This document shows positions 1-6,910 of a stretch of DNA of 14,357 nt, in pieces; the first letter of the stretch is position 1; the number at the start of each line of letters is the position of its first letter. The DNA is from an uncultured Clostridia bacterium (GTDB lineage Bacteria > Bacillota > Clostridia > Christensenellales > Borkfalkiaceae), in assembly GCA_947630775.1 (NCBI GenBank), contig CANRIY010000031.1, positions 1 through 14,357 of the forward strand, written 5' to 3'. The position numbers were made by a program, and so were the translations under genes. The notes below the pieces were generated by a model. The model had not been told where the DNA came from, made no database searches, and saw only the letters and a program-made list of their open reading frames with translations.

Positions 1-14
1 TTTCCCCTTCGGGG

Positions 15-118
15 ACTTCCCCTAAAAGGGGCAGTGAGGGAGCGCTGTGCGGAACTTCCCCTAAAAGGGGCAGCGAGGGAGCGCTGTGCGGGACTTCCCC
101 TAAGAGGGGCAGCAAGGG
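15..118. repeat. 39-bp tandem palindromic repeats, 2 full copies plus a partial third
   Basis: Two complete 39-bp units (15-53 and 54-92) and a partial unit (93 to about 118) lie head to tail. Each unit holds two small inverted repeats: CCCCT-AAA-AGGGG, then CAGYG-AGGGAG-CGCTG. The two full units differ at only two positions: a T/C change inside the second stem, which keeps pairing as T.G or C-G, and an A/G at the unit end. The third copy has one change in the loop of the first hairpin (AAA to AAG). A further small hairpin, CCCC-TTC-GGGG, at about 4-14 may be the end of another copy cut by the window edge. No convincing gene spans the array. It resembles the short dispersed palindromic repeats common between genes in gut Clostridia; that comparison is from general knowledge, not a search. 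Confidence 0.8.
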
Positions 119-153
119 GACAAGGAGAACCGAGTCCCTTCCGAATAATAACA

Positions 154-175
154 GGGCGGCGCGAATGCGCCGCCC
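154..175 (-). terminator. Intrinsic terminator of the 68-aa small gene
   Basis: A perfect 9-bp stem (154-162 with 167-175, GGGCGGCGC) closes a 4-nt loop. On the minus strand it follows the stop codon of the small gene by 24 nt and is followed by a moderately T-rich tail (TGTTATTATT, plus-strand 144-153). The weak U-tract makes it a less certain terminator than the others in the window. Confidence 0.65.
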
Positions 176-199
176 GTTTCTACGGAACAGGATTCAAAC

Positions 200-406
200 T
201 CAACCGTTGCAGCCGCAGCCGCCGAGACGGGACGCAAGTTCTCCGAGCGTTCCGTTTTTGCACATGCAGTAAGCGAGTGCGGCGAGAATGGGCCAGCCGC
301 AGCCCGAGAGCGCCCTCGATGACAGCACCTTGGTGCCGTATGTTCCGAGAATGAGTGCAATGATAAGAATCCAAAGGCAGCTGTTGCCATTTTGACAGCT
401 ATTCAT
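200..406 (-). CDS. Cys-rich 68-aa small membrane protein, function unknown
   Basis: This is a short gene that is easy to miss. The start at 404-406 is chosen because a perfect AAGGAGG lies 6 nt upstream (413-419); longer readings of the frame run through the region upstream of that site. The 68-residue product starts MNSCQNGNSC and has one clear hydrophobic segment (about residues 11-24, LWILIIALILGTYG) and a second, weaker one (about 38-49). Seven cysteines sit at 4, 10, 36, 47, 49, 64 and 66, with CMC and CGC pairs, and the tail is Gly/Cys-rich. A terminator hairpin follows. I recognise no family. The pattern suggests a small membrane-associated protein that could bind metal or form disulfides, but this is inference. 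It is transcribed divergently from the pantothenate operon and may have its own promoter at 465-492. The clean ribosome binding site, open frame and terminator together argue that it is real. Confidence 0.72.
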   Translation of the reverse strand: MNSCQNGNSCLWILIIALILGTYGTKVLSSRALSGCGWPILAALAYCMCKNGTLGELASRLGGCGCNG

Positions 407-464
407 GGTTTTCCTCCTTGATGGGCGCGCCGTTATGTAATTTTTCTTTCGCGCCTGTATATTA

Positions 465-492
465 AATGATATGACCCGCGCGGGAAATTTGT
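465..492 (-). promoter_or_regulatory. Possible sigma-K/sigma-E-like promoter of the small gene
   Basis: On the minus strand, AC (491-492) is followed by exactly 17 nt and then CATATCATT (465-473). Bacillus sigma-K promoters read AC-N17-CATANNNTA, so only the last A is missing. The spacer contains the perfect palindrome CCCGCGCGGG (475-484). No good sigma-A promoter was seen for this gene. Short consensus matches like this occur by chance, so confidence is low. Confidence 0.3.
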
Positions 493-514
493 TCCGCGAA
501 CGAGGTTCATTTAG

Positions 515-543
515 TTGCCAAACCCAAAGATGTTTGCTATAAT
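515..543 (+). promoter_or_regulatory. Sigma-A promoter of the pantothenate/homoserine operon
   Basis: TTGCCA (515-520), a 17-bp spacer, and TATAAT (538-543) preceded by TG (extended -10, TGCTATAAT). Transcription should start near 549-551, leaving a leader of about 118 nt before the ECF S-component gene at 668. The stretch 407-667 otherwise holds the upstream region of the divergent small gene and this leader; no further gene was seen there. Confidence 0.8.
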
Positions 544-549
544 AGATTG

Positions 550-658
550 GAACGTGCCTTTGCGCGAACGATACGCGGGAGCGATCGTATTGCGGTACGG
601 GCGGTTCAAATCTATTTTTTTCTGCGGATACTCCCGCGAAGGGGAGATCCGATGGAGG
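550..658 (+). promoter_or_regulatory. Structured leader of the pantothenate operon, possible cis-regulator
   Basis: The leader can fold into two parts. First, GAAC (550-553) and GTGCC pair with GGTAC and GTTC (604-607), enclosing a CGAT(A)CGC stem capped by a GGGA (GNRA-type) loop. This is followed by a T7 run (615-621), which is terminator-like. Second, CGGAT(A)CTCCC (625-635) pairs with GGGAGATCCG (642-651), ending 2 nt before the ribosome binding site GGAGG (654-658). CTCC at 631-634 could instead pair with that site, so an on/off switch is imaginable. I could not match it to a riboswitch class I know; THF and preQ1-II were considered and do not fit. The pairings are by eye, without energies or covariation. 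Confidence 0.4.
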
Positions 659-667
659 TAACTGAAT

Positions 668-1351
668 ATGCAACCCAAATTCCTTTCGGCGAAGAACATC
701 GCCTACTTCTCCGTGCTCCTTGCGCTCGTCGTCGTGTTCCAGACGTGCGGCGGGTTCATCCAGATCGCGGGTCTGAGCCTGAGCTTCGTGCTCGTGCCGA
801 TCGTCCTCGGCGGAATTTTGCTCGGTTGGGCCGCGGGCGGGATCCTTGGCTTTGTGTTCGGATTCATCGTACTGATGTACGGCGTTGCGGGTGCGGAGCC
901 GTTTACGGCGGCGCTTCTTGCGGATTCACCCTTTATGACGGTGATGATCTGTCTTGTGAAGGGGACTGCGGCGGGCATCGTTCCCGCGCTCTTATACCGC
1001 TTGATCGCCCCGAAAAACAAGCTCGTTGCGGCGATCGTGGCGGCGGTATCGGCGCCGATCGTGAATACGGGACTGTTCATCGTCGGCTGTCTCATGATCT
1101 CGGGGACGATTGCCGGGTTCACCGAAACGGGCACGATGTCCGAGATCGTGTATTTCCTCTTCATCGGCTGCGCAGGCTGGAACTTCATCATTGAATTTTC
1201 CATCAATCTTGTGCTCGGCCCCGCCATCCACCGTATCGTGCTCGTCGTAGAGAAACAGGTCGGCGCAAAGAAAGGGGCACACAAGGCGGAGAATGCCGAA
1301 GGGGAACAGCAAGCCGGGCAGGACTGCCCCCAAACGGAGAAAATATCTTGA
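668..1351 (+). CDS. panT: ECF transporter S component, probably pantothenate-specific (PanT)
   Basis: This 227-residue protein is strongly hydrophobic, with about six membrane segments. It starts after a short cytoplasmic stretch and contains the run LSFVLVPIVLGGILLG and a Gly/Ala-rich segment around WAAGGILGFVFGF, typical of substrate-binding S components of energy-coupling factor importers. Such proteins bind one vitamin in the membrane and work with the shared EcfA/EcfA'/EcfT module, which is not in this window. Specificity is inferred from the neighbour: the stop overlaps the start of a pantothenate kinase, giving uptake plus first phosphorylation of vitamin B5. The C-terminal 27 or so residues are a charged tail rich in K, E and Q. 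GGAGG at 654-658 lies 9 nt before the ATG. Another vitamin cannot be excluded from sequence alone. Confidence 0.8.
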   Translation: MQPKFLSAKNIAYFSVLLALVVVFQTCGGFIQIAGLSLSFVLVPIVLGGILLGWAAGGILGFVFGFIVLMYGVAGAEPFTAALLADSPFMTVMICLVKGTAAGIVPALLYRLIAPKNKLVAAIVAAVSAPIVNTGLFIVGCLMISGTIAGFTETGTMSEIVYFLFIGCAGWNFIIEFSINLVLGPAIHRIVLVVEKQVGAKKGAHKAENAEGEQQAGQDCPQTEKIS

Positions 1352-2130
1352 TCATCTGCATAGACATCGGAAATTCCAACATAAAATATGCCGTATTTGA
1401 CGGGGAAGAACCCCGCTTTACCTTCCGCGTCGCGACCGATCTCAAAAAGACGTCCGACGAATACGGCGCACAGCTCATCACCATGCTCGATATCAATCAG
1501 GTGAAAAAGGAACAAATCACGGGGGGGATCTTCTCTTCCGTCGTGCCTTCCCTCGATTATACGATCGGGCACATGCTCCGCGTCTATTTCGGGATCACGC
1601 CCTACGAGATCGCTCCCGGGCTGAAAACGGGTCTCAAAATGCGGGCGGACAACGCGCGGGAGGTGGGTGCCGACCGCATCGTCAACAACGTCTCCGCGCT
1701 CAAAAAATACGGCGGGGACAAGCCGATCATTGTCGTGGATTTCGGCACGGCGACGACCTTTAACATCCTGAAGGACGGGGAATTTATCGGCGGCGTCATT
1801 GCCCCGGGGATCCGCGGCTCTCTGGACAGCCTCGTCTCGGGAACGGCAAAACTTCCCCGCGTGGAGATCGAAGCGCCCAAGAGCGTCATCGCGACGAATA
1901 CCGTCACCAACATGCAGGCGGGCATCGTGTTCGGGTTTGCGGGGCTCGTGGAGTACATCGTCAAAAAAATCAAGCGGGAACTGAGAGAGGACGCCCTCAC
2001 CGTTGCGACGGGCGGCTTCTCGGAAGTCATTGCCCGGGAGACGGACTGCATCGACGTCATCGACAAGATGCTGACGCTCAACGGGCTGAGATATTTATAC
2101 GTTATGAACAGTTCGGAGGATTTGAAATGA
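1348..2130 (+). CDS. coaX: Type III pantothenate kinase
   Basis: CoaX phosphorylates pantothenate to 4'-phosphopantothenate, the first committed step of coenzyme A synthesis. It belongs to the ASKHA (actin/hexokinase-like) fold, unlike the type I and II kinases, and usually needs a monovalent cation. The 260-residue length fits the family. The phosphate-binding motif DIGNSN is at 6-11, the conserved GADR with the expected catalytic aspartate at 107-110, and the second nucleotide-binding motif VVDFGTATT at 129-137. The start is TTG at 1348, supported by the expected N-terminus (M)IICIDIGNSN and by GGAGA 8 nt upstream. It overlaps the last 4 nt of the S-component gene, indicating translational coupling; its own end overlaps hom in the same way. 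Confidence 0.95.
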   Translation: MIICIDIGNSNIKYAVFDGEEPRFTFRVATDLKKTSDEYGAQLITMLDINQVKKEQITGGIFSSVVPSLDYTIGHMLRVYFGITPYEIAPGLKTGLKMRADNAREVGADRIVNNVSALKKYGGDKPIIVVDFGTATTFNILKDGEFIGGVIAPGIRGSLDSLVSGTAKLPRVEIEAPKSVIATNTVTNMQAGIVFGFAGLVEYIVKKIKRELREDALTVATGGFSEVIARETDCIDVIDKMLTLNGLRYLYVMNSSEDLK

Positions 2131-3389
2131 AAAAGATCGGGGTGGCGATCCTCGGTTTGGGGGTCGTGGGCGGCGGAACATACGAAATTCTGTGCTCGCA
2201 CAGGGAATTTTACCGCCATACGCAGAATGTGGATCTCGAGGTCGTCTGCGTCCTCGAACCCGACCGCAAGCGCACCGACGCGCTCGGCGTGGGTGCGGAA
2301 AAGATCGCGGAGAACATCTTCGAGGTCGTCTCCAATCCCGACGTAAACGTCGTCGTGGAGTGTATCGGCGGCGTCACTCAGTCGCGGCAGTACGTACTGG
2401 ACGCCCTGAATGCGGGCAAGACGGTCGTCACTTCCAACAAAGAGCTCCTCTGCAAGTATTTCCACGAGCTCGAAGGGGTCGCGCGCCGCGTCAATGCGGG
2501 GCTGTATTTCGAGGCGACCTGTGCGGGCGGTGTTCCCGTCGTCCGTACCCTGATCGACGCGGTGCAGTCGAACGTCATTCCGTCCTTCGAGGGGATCGTC
2601 AACGGTACGACCAACTATATCCTCACAAAGATGAAAGAGGGCTTGAGCTTCGAAGAGGCGCTTTCGGAAGCGAAAACGCTCGGCTATGCCGAGGCGGACG
2701 CTTCTGCCGATCTGGACGGGCTCGACGCCGCCTATAAGCTCTCCATTCTTGCCTCGCTGGCGTTCCACACCAAGGTGCCCTTCACAAAAATTTACCGTGA
2801 GGGCATCCGCGGTATCGAAAGCGAAGATATTCAAGAGGGCTGTGGGCTCGGGTATACCCTGAAACTTTTCGCCGTGGGAAGGCAGACGGAGCACGGCGTC
2901 GACGTACGCGTCCATCCCGCCTTTGTTGAAAAAGGCCATCCGCTCGCTTCGGTGGACGGATGTCTGAACGCCGTTTGCCTCAACGGGGACTCCGTGGGCG
3001 AGATCGTGCTCACGGGAAAGGGCGCGGGCGCGCTTCCGACGGGCAGCGCGGTCGTTTCCGATATTCTCTACGCGGCGACCCATGACGGGCACAGGTATTC
3101 CACCTTCAAAAACACGGCAACAGCGGATAAAGAGGTGAAATTTATCTCCGATTTCGAGAGTAAATACTACCTTCGCCTCCTCGTTCCCGCCTCTGCGGAC
3201 GCAACCGCCGTCACGGCGCTTGCAAAGAACAACATTGCCGTACGGAAATTGCTTCGGAAAACGGACGGGGATCAGACTTCCGTCATCCTTGTCACCGATA
3301 CGGCGCACGAATCCGCAATGAAAAAGGCGCTCTCGCGGATGCGGACGTCGGGGATCGAGGTCGGAGCGGTCATCCGTATCCTCGCTTAA
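2127..3389 (+). CDS. hom: Homoserine dehydrogenase with C-terminal ACT domain
   Basis: Reduces aspartate semialdehyde to homoserine with NAD(P)H, at the branch leading to threonine and methionine. The 420-residue protein has an N-terminal Rossmann fold (GLGVVGGG at 10-17), the family motif NGTTNYIL (159-166), and the catalytic pair D200 and K204 in GLDAAYK. A C-terminal ACT domain from about residue 347 is the usual site of allosteric feedback, commonly by threonine. It is a monofunctional enzyme, not fused to aspartokinase. ATGA overlap with coaX (2127-2130) and GGAGG 7 nt upstream (2115-2119) show translational coupling. An intrinsic terminator follows 12 nt after the stop. Other threonine-pathway genes (thrB, thrC, lysC) are absent here, so the link to pantothenate genes is unusual but may only be operon packing. 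Confidence 0.96.
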   Translation: MKKIGVAILGLGVVGGGTYEILCSHREFYRHTQNVDLEVVCVLEPDRKRTDALGVGAEKIAENIFEVVSNPDVNVVVECIGGVTQSRQYVLDALNAGKTVVTSNKELLCKYFHELEGVARRVNAGLYFEATCAGGVPVVRTLIDAVQSNVIPSFEGIVNGTTNYILTKMKEGLSFEEALSEAKTLGYAEADASADLDGLDAAYKLSILASLAFHTKVPFTKIYREGIRGIESEDIQEGCGLGYTLKLFAVGRQTEHGVDVRVHPAFVEKGHPLASVDGCLNAVCLNGDSVGEIVLTGKGAGALPTGSAVVSDILYAATHDGHRYSTFKNTATADKEVKFISDFESKYYLRLLVPASADATAVTALAKNNIAVRKLLRKTDGDQTSVILVTDTAHESAMKKALSRMRTSGIEVGAVIRILA

Positions 3390-3401
3390 AAGGTAATTTC
3401 G

Positions 3402-3423
3402 GGGCGCGTATGCGCCCTTTTTT
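3402..3423 (+). terminator. Intrinsic terminator after hom
   Basis: A 6-bp stem GGGCGC/GCGCCC (3402-3407 with 3412-3417), GTAT loop and T6 (3418-3423). The T-tract ends 2 nt before the ATG of the next gene, so any transcript of that gene from upstream must read through it. Confidence 0.9.
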
Positions 3424-3425
3424 GT

Positions 3426-4292
3426 ATGAAAAGAGCAGGTATTCTCATCAATCCGTACGGTACGACGGAATCGGAACTGTACCAACCGCGGCGGATCGCC
3501 GAAGAACTAAGGCTTCTCGGCGTGCATGCCGAGATCGTCTCGAACGCATGGAAGGCGCAGATCGGGCGGGATCGGCTTGAAATGCCGTATTTTGACGGCT
3601 ACGGCTTTTGCGTTCTTCTCGATAAGGACAAGTATGTGCCCCGTATGCTGGAAAAACGCGGAATGCGCCTCTTTAACCCCGCGGCGGCGGTGGAGCTCTG
3701 CGACGATAAAATGCTCACGCACATCGCACTTGCGGGCGTTGTTCCCATGCCGAAAACCTATCCCGCGCCCCTGTGCTACAAGGATGAGGTTCCGGACGAA
3801 CCCGTGCCGCTTCCGCTTGATTTTCCCGTCGTCGTCAAGGAATGCTTCGGGTCGCTCGGGAAACAGGTGTACCTCGCAAGAGACCGCGCGGAGCTCGAAG
3901 CGCTCTCAAAGGCGCTCAGGCGCCGCCCCTATCTTTTGCAGGAATATATCGGGGAGAGCGCCGGGAAGGACGTCCGTGCAATCTGCGTCGGCGGGGAGAT
4001 CGTCGCCTGCATGAAGCGCACGGCGGAAGGGGATTTCCGTTCCAACCTTTCGCTCGGCGGAAGGGGGGAACCCTATCCCGCGGATGAGGAGATGAGAACG
4101 ATCTGCGCGAAGGTCTCCGCTTGCCTCGGGCTCGATTACTGCGGCGTCGATCTCCTGTTCGGGAAGGACGGGTATCTCGTCTGCGAGGTCAATTCAAATG
4201 CCTTTTTCAGCGGGATCGAACGAGTGACGGGGGTCAACGTCGCACGCGCCTATGCGGAGTATATGGTCCGCACGATGGAGGGGAAAAACTGA
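3426..4292 (+). CDS. RimK-type ATP-grasp ligase, substrate unknown
   Basis: This 288-residue protein has the layout of the RimK/LysX branch of ATP-grasp enzymes, which join a carboxylate to an amine through an acyl phosphate. Visible pieces are an N-terminal pre-ATP-grasp domain (about 1-95), the ATP-binding lysine in VVVKEC (K138) followed by the glycine loop FGSLGKQV, QEYI (172-175), an R-rich strand around 184-206, the metal-binding D242 in DLLF, and EVNSN (254-258). Family members add glutamate or other amino acids to proteins, cofactors or small molecules; nothing nearby fixes the substrate. The start at 3426 matches the expected N-terminus (MKRAGILINPYG), yet no ribosome binding site precedes it because the hom terminator sits there. 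No promoter of its own was seen. A weak alternative is a cofactor-tailing ligase of the same superfamily. Confidence 0.85.
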   Translation: MKRAGILINPYGTTESELYQPRRIAEELRLLGVHAEIVSNAWKAQIGRDRLEMPYFDGYGFCVLLDKDKYVPRMLEKRGMRLFNPAAAVELCDDKMLTHIALAGVVPMPKTYPAPLCYKDEVPDEPVPLPLDFPVVVKECFGSLGKQVYLARDRAELEALSKALRRRPYLLQEYIGESAGKDVRAICVGGEIVACMKRTAEGDFRSNLSLGGRGEPYPADEEMRTICAKVSACLGLDYCGVDLLFGKDGYLVCEVNSNAFFSGIERVTGVNVARAYAEYMVRTMEGKN

Positions 4293-4338
4293 AAACCGCC
4301 GAAAAAAGCGTTAAAACCGTGGAAATTCGGGCATAAAA

Positions 4339-4365
4339 ATAGTATTATGTCAGACATAATACTAT
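4339..4365. repeat. 27-bp perfect palindrome, copy A of a repeated 20-nt motif
   Basis: Thirteen base pairs on each side of a central A (4352) are perfectly complementary: ATAGTATTATGTC, A, GACATAATACTAT. It lies between the convergent ATP-grasp gene and leuS. AGTATTATGTCAGACATAAT (4341-4360) recurs at 7987-8006 with one mismatch. With only one central base it is a poor RNA hairpin and looks more like a dimeric protein-binding site. The core TGTCAGACA resembles operators of FadR-type GntR regulators, which read roughly TNGTNNNACNA. The regulator is unknown. Confidence 0.7.
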
Positions 4366-4370
4366 GCAAA

Positions 4371-4411
4371 ACCAAAAAATATCCCCCCTGCGGCGTTTTT
4401 TCGCAGGGGGG
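4371..4411 (-). terminator. Intrinsic terminator of leuS
   Basis: A perfect 10-bp stem CCCCCCTGCG/CGCAGGGGGG (4383-4392 with 4402-4411) closes a 9-nt loop. On the minus strand it lies 18 nt after the leuS stop and is followed by ATATTTTTTGG. On the plus strand the tail is weaker, so it may only partly stop the ATP-grasp transcript. Confidence 0.9.
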
Positions 4412-4429
4412 ATTTGATATTTTCGATGT

Positions 4430-6859
4430 TCAGGCAACGATCAGGTTGACGATGCGCCCTTTGACGACGATGTACTTTACGATTTTCTTTCCCGCAATGC
4501 GCTCCTGCACTTCGGGAAGGGCGGACGCCTGGGATACGATCTCTTCGTCCTGTGCGTCGCTCGGCAGCATCGCCTTGCAGACGATCTTGCTGTTGACCTG
4601 TACCGCGTACTCCTTTTCGGCGAGGACGAGCGCGGCGGGATCTTCGACGGGGTACCTCTGTTCAAACACGGATCCTTTTCCGCCCATGATCTCGAAGAGT
4701 TCTTCCGAGAAGTGGGGCGCACAGGGCGCGAGGAGCAGAATGAGATCCTTCACGGTATCTTTGAAGAGGGCGGCGTTTTTCTCGCCGTTTGCGCCGTCAT
4801 ATTTATAGAGCGCGTTGGTGAGCTCCATGAGGCGTGCGATTGCGGTATTGAAGGAGAACGCTTCCATATCCCGTGCCACACGGCGGATCGTATCGTTCCG
4901 TGCATAGTTGAGCGCCGTTTCCTCCGCGCCGTAGCCCGCTTTTCCCGTGTACTCGCGGGCCTTCAAAACGATTTTCTCCACCCTGTCCATAAAGCGGGAG
5001 ATCGCCTTGATCCCGTCGTCGTTCCACGGGCCACCCTCCGTATAGGAGAAACCGAACATGAGGTAGAGGCGGAAGGCGTCTGAACCGTATTCGTTGACAT
5101 ATTCGTCGGGGGAGACGACATTGCCGTGGGATTTCGACATGCGGTTTCCGTCGGGACCCAAGATGACACCCTGATGGACGAGACGCTTGAAGGGTTCGTC
5201 AAAGTCGAGATATCCCATATCCCGCAGCGCTTTGGTGAAGAAACGCGCATATAAAAGGTGCATGCAGGAGTGCTCCGCACCGCCCACATAGACGTCCACG
5301 GGGAGAAGCCTGTCCACGGCTTCCTTTTCGAAGGGCGCCTTTTCGTTGTGCGGATCCGCATAGCGAAGGTAATACCAGCTCGAACAGACGAAGGTATCGA
5401 GGGTATCGGGATCCCGCCTTGCGGGGCCGCCGCACTTCGGGCAGACCGTCGACATAAATTTCTCGTTTTTGGCGAGAGGGGACTTGCCGTCCGGGCGGAA
5501 TTCCACGTCGTAAGGAAGCCTGACGGGCAGATTTTTCTCGGGAACGGGGACAGCGCCGCACTTTTCGCAGTGGATCACGGGGATGGGCGCACCCCAGTAG
5601 CGCTGGCGGGAGATGAGCCAGTCTCTCAGGCGGTAATTGACCTTTTTGCCGCCTTTCCCGATCTTTCTGATGTATGCGGAGATCTCGCTCCGCGCCTCTT
5701 CGCCGTAAAGCCCGTCAAATTGGAGGGAACCTACGACGATCCCGTCTTCCGTATAGGGCAGAACGGTCTCCCCGCCCCGTTTTTCGATGACTTTCACGAT
5801 GGGAAGCCCGTATTTCGTTGCAAAAGCGTAATCTCTTTCGTCGTGGGCGGGCACCGCCATCACCGCGCCTGTACCGTAGGAGTAGAGCACGTAATCGGCA
5901 AGATAGATGGGGACTTTTTTGCCGCTTACAGGGTTTGTGCAGTACGCGCCCGTAAAGACGCCCGTCTTTTCACGCGTGGAAGAGAGCCGCTCGATCTCGC
6001 TCGAACGGGAGGCAAAATCGATGTATTGCTCCACGGCTTCGCGCTGCTCGGGCGTTGTGATCTTGCGTGCAAGGGGATGTTCGGGAGAAAGGACAACGTA
6101 CGTGACGCCGAACACGGTGTCGGGACGGGTCGTAAAGACGCGGAAGACGTCTCCGCTGTCGCATTCGAACTCGATCTCGCACCCCGTGGATCTTCCGATC
6201 CAGTTGCGCTGCATATTCTTTGTCTTTTCGGGCCAGTCGAGCCCGTCCAGTCCCGAAAGAAGCTCTTCGGCATAGTCGGTGATCTTAAAGAACCATTGTG
6301 TGAGGTTTTTCCGCACGACGGGCGTGTCGCACCGTTCGCACTTCCCGTCGACGACCTGTTCGTTCGCAAGGACGGTATTGCAGGAAGGGCACCAGTTGAC
6401 GGGCGCTTCCTTTCTGTACGCAAGTCCCTTTTTATAGAATTGCAGGAACATCCATTGCGTCCATTTATAGTACTCTTCCGTGCACGTCTTGATCTCCGCC
6501 GACCAATCGAACATCGCGCCCATCGCCTTGAGCTGCTGTTCCATCGTGGCGATGTTTGCCTCGGTGGAGTCCTTGGGGTGGACGCCCGTCTTGATGGCAT
6601 AGTTTTCCGCAGGCAGCCCGAAGGCGTCGAAGCCCATGGGCTGGAAGACGTTATATCCCTGCATCCGCTTGAAACGGGCGTAAGAATCTGCGGGGCCATA
6701 GTTGTACCAATGCCCGATGTGCAGTTTTGCGCCGGAGGGATACGAGAACATTTCAAGGACGTAAAACTTTTTCTTATCCGTGTCCTTGGAGCCGAAGCGG
6801 TTGAGCTTTTCTTTTTCCCAGCGTGTCTGCCATTTCTTTTCGATTGCTTTGATATCCAT
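4430..6859 (-). CDS. leuS: Leucyl-tRNA synthetase
   Basis: Charges tRNA-Leu with leucine in the cytoplasm; a class I synthetase. The 809-residue length is normal for bacterial LeuRS. Landmarks in order: HIGH (47-50), first zinc knuckle C157/C160-C174/C177, the CP1 editing domain that hydrolyses mischarged tRNA (starts near 225, TTRPDTVFG at 243-251), a second CxxC pair region before the catalytic core resumes, the KMSKS loop as RMSKS (573-577), then the anticodon-binding helical domain and the small C-terminal domain ending VVKGRIVNLIVA. AGGAG precedes the ATG by a few nt, and a sigma-A promoter lies just upstream. The leader is only about 15 nt, so unlike thrS there is no T-box. It is a single-gene transcript with its own terminator. 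Confidence 0.98.
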   Translation of the reverse strand: MDIKAIEKKWQTRWEKEKLNRFGSKDTDKKKFYVLEMFSYPSGAKLHIGHWYNYGPADSYARFKRMQGYNVFQPMGFDAFGLPAENYAIKTGVHPKDSTEANIATMEQQLKAMGAMFDWSAEIKTCTEEYYKWTQWMFLQFYKKGLAYRKEAPVNWCPSCNTVLANEQVVDGKCERCDTPVVRKNLTQWFFKITDYAEELLSGLDGLDWPEKTKNMQRNWIGRSTGCEIEFECDSGDVFRVFTTRPDTVFGVTYVVLSPEHPLARKITTPEQREAVEQYIDFASRSSEIERLSSTREKTGVFTGAYCTNPVSGKKVPIYLADYVLYSYGTGAVMAVPAHDERDYAFATKYGLPIVKVIEKRGGETVLPYTEDGIVVGSLQFDGLYGEEARSEISAYIRKIGKGGKKVNYRLRDWLISRQRYWGAPIPVIHCEKCGAVPVPEKNLPVRLPYDVEFRPDGKSPLAKNEKFMSTVCPKCGGPARRDPDTLDTFVCSSWYYLRYADPHNEKAPFEKEAVDRLLPVDVYVGGAEHSCMHLLYARFFTKALRDMGYLDFDEPFKRLVHQGVILGPDGNRMSKSHGNVVSPDEYVNEYGSDAFRLYLMFGFSYTEGGPWNDDGIKAISRFMDRVEKIVLKAREYTGKAGYGAEETALNYARNDTIRRVARDMEAFSFNTAIARLMELTNALYKYDGANGEKNAALFKDTVKDLILLLAPCAPHFSEELFEIMGGKGSVFEQRYPVEDPAALVLAEKEYAVQVNSKIVCKAMLPSDAQDEEIVSQASALPEVQERIAGKKIVKYIVVKGRIVNLIVA

Positions 6860-6880
6860 GCGTTTCTCCTATTCTTTCCC

Positions 6881-6910
6881 ATTCTACACCAAAGGTGGGG
6901 GGCATGTCAA
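6881..6910 (-). promoter_or_regulatory. Sigma-A promoter of leuS
   Basis: On the minus strand, TTGACA (6905-6910), an 18-bp spacer and TAGAAT (6881-6886). The start point would fall near 6875, giving a leader of about 15 nt with an AGGAG site (6865-6870 region) before the ATG at 6859. Confidence 0.85.

Noticed and set aside
407..545. Coding extension of the small minus-strand gene to 157 codons
   Set aside because: The extension crosses a strong ribosome binding site, the GC palindrome and the divergent promoter region; the start at 406 is far better supported.
1602..3485. Long open frame (627 codons) antisense to coaX and hom
   Set aside because: Mirrors GC-rich coding sequence of two well-identified genes; arginine/aspartate-rich composition, no domains, no ribosome binding site.
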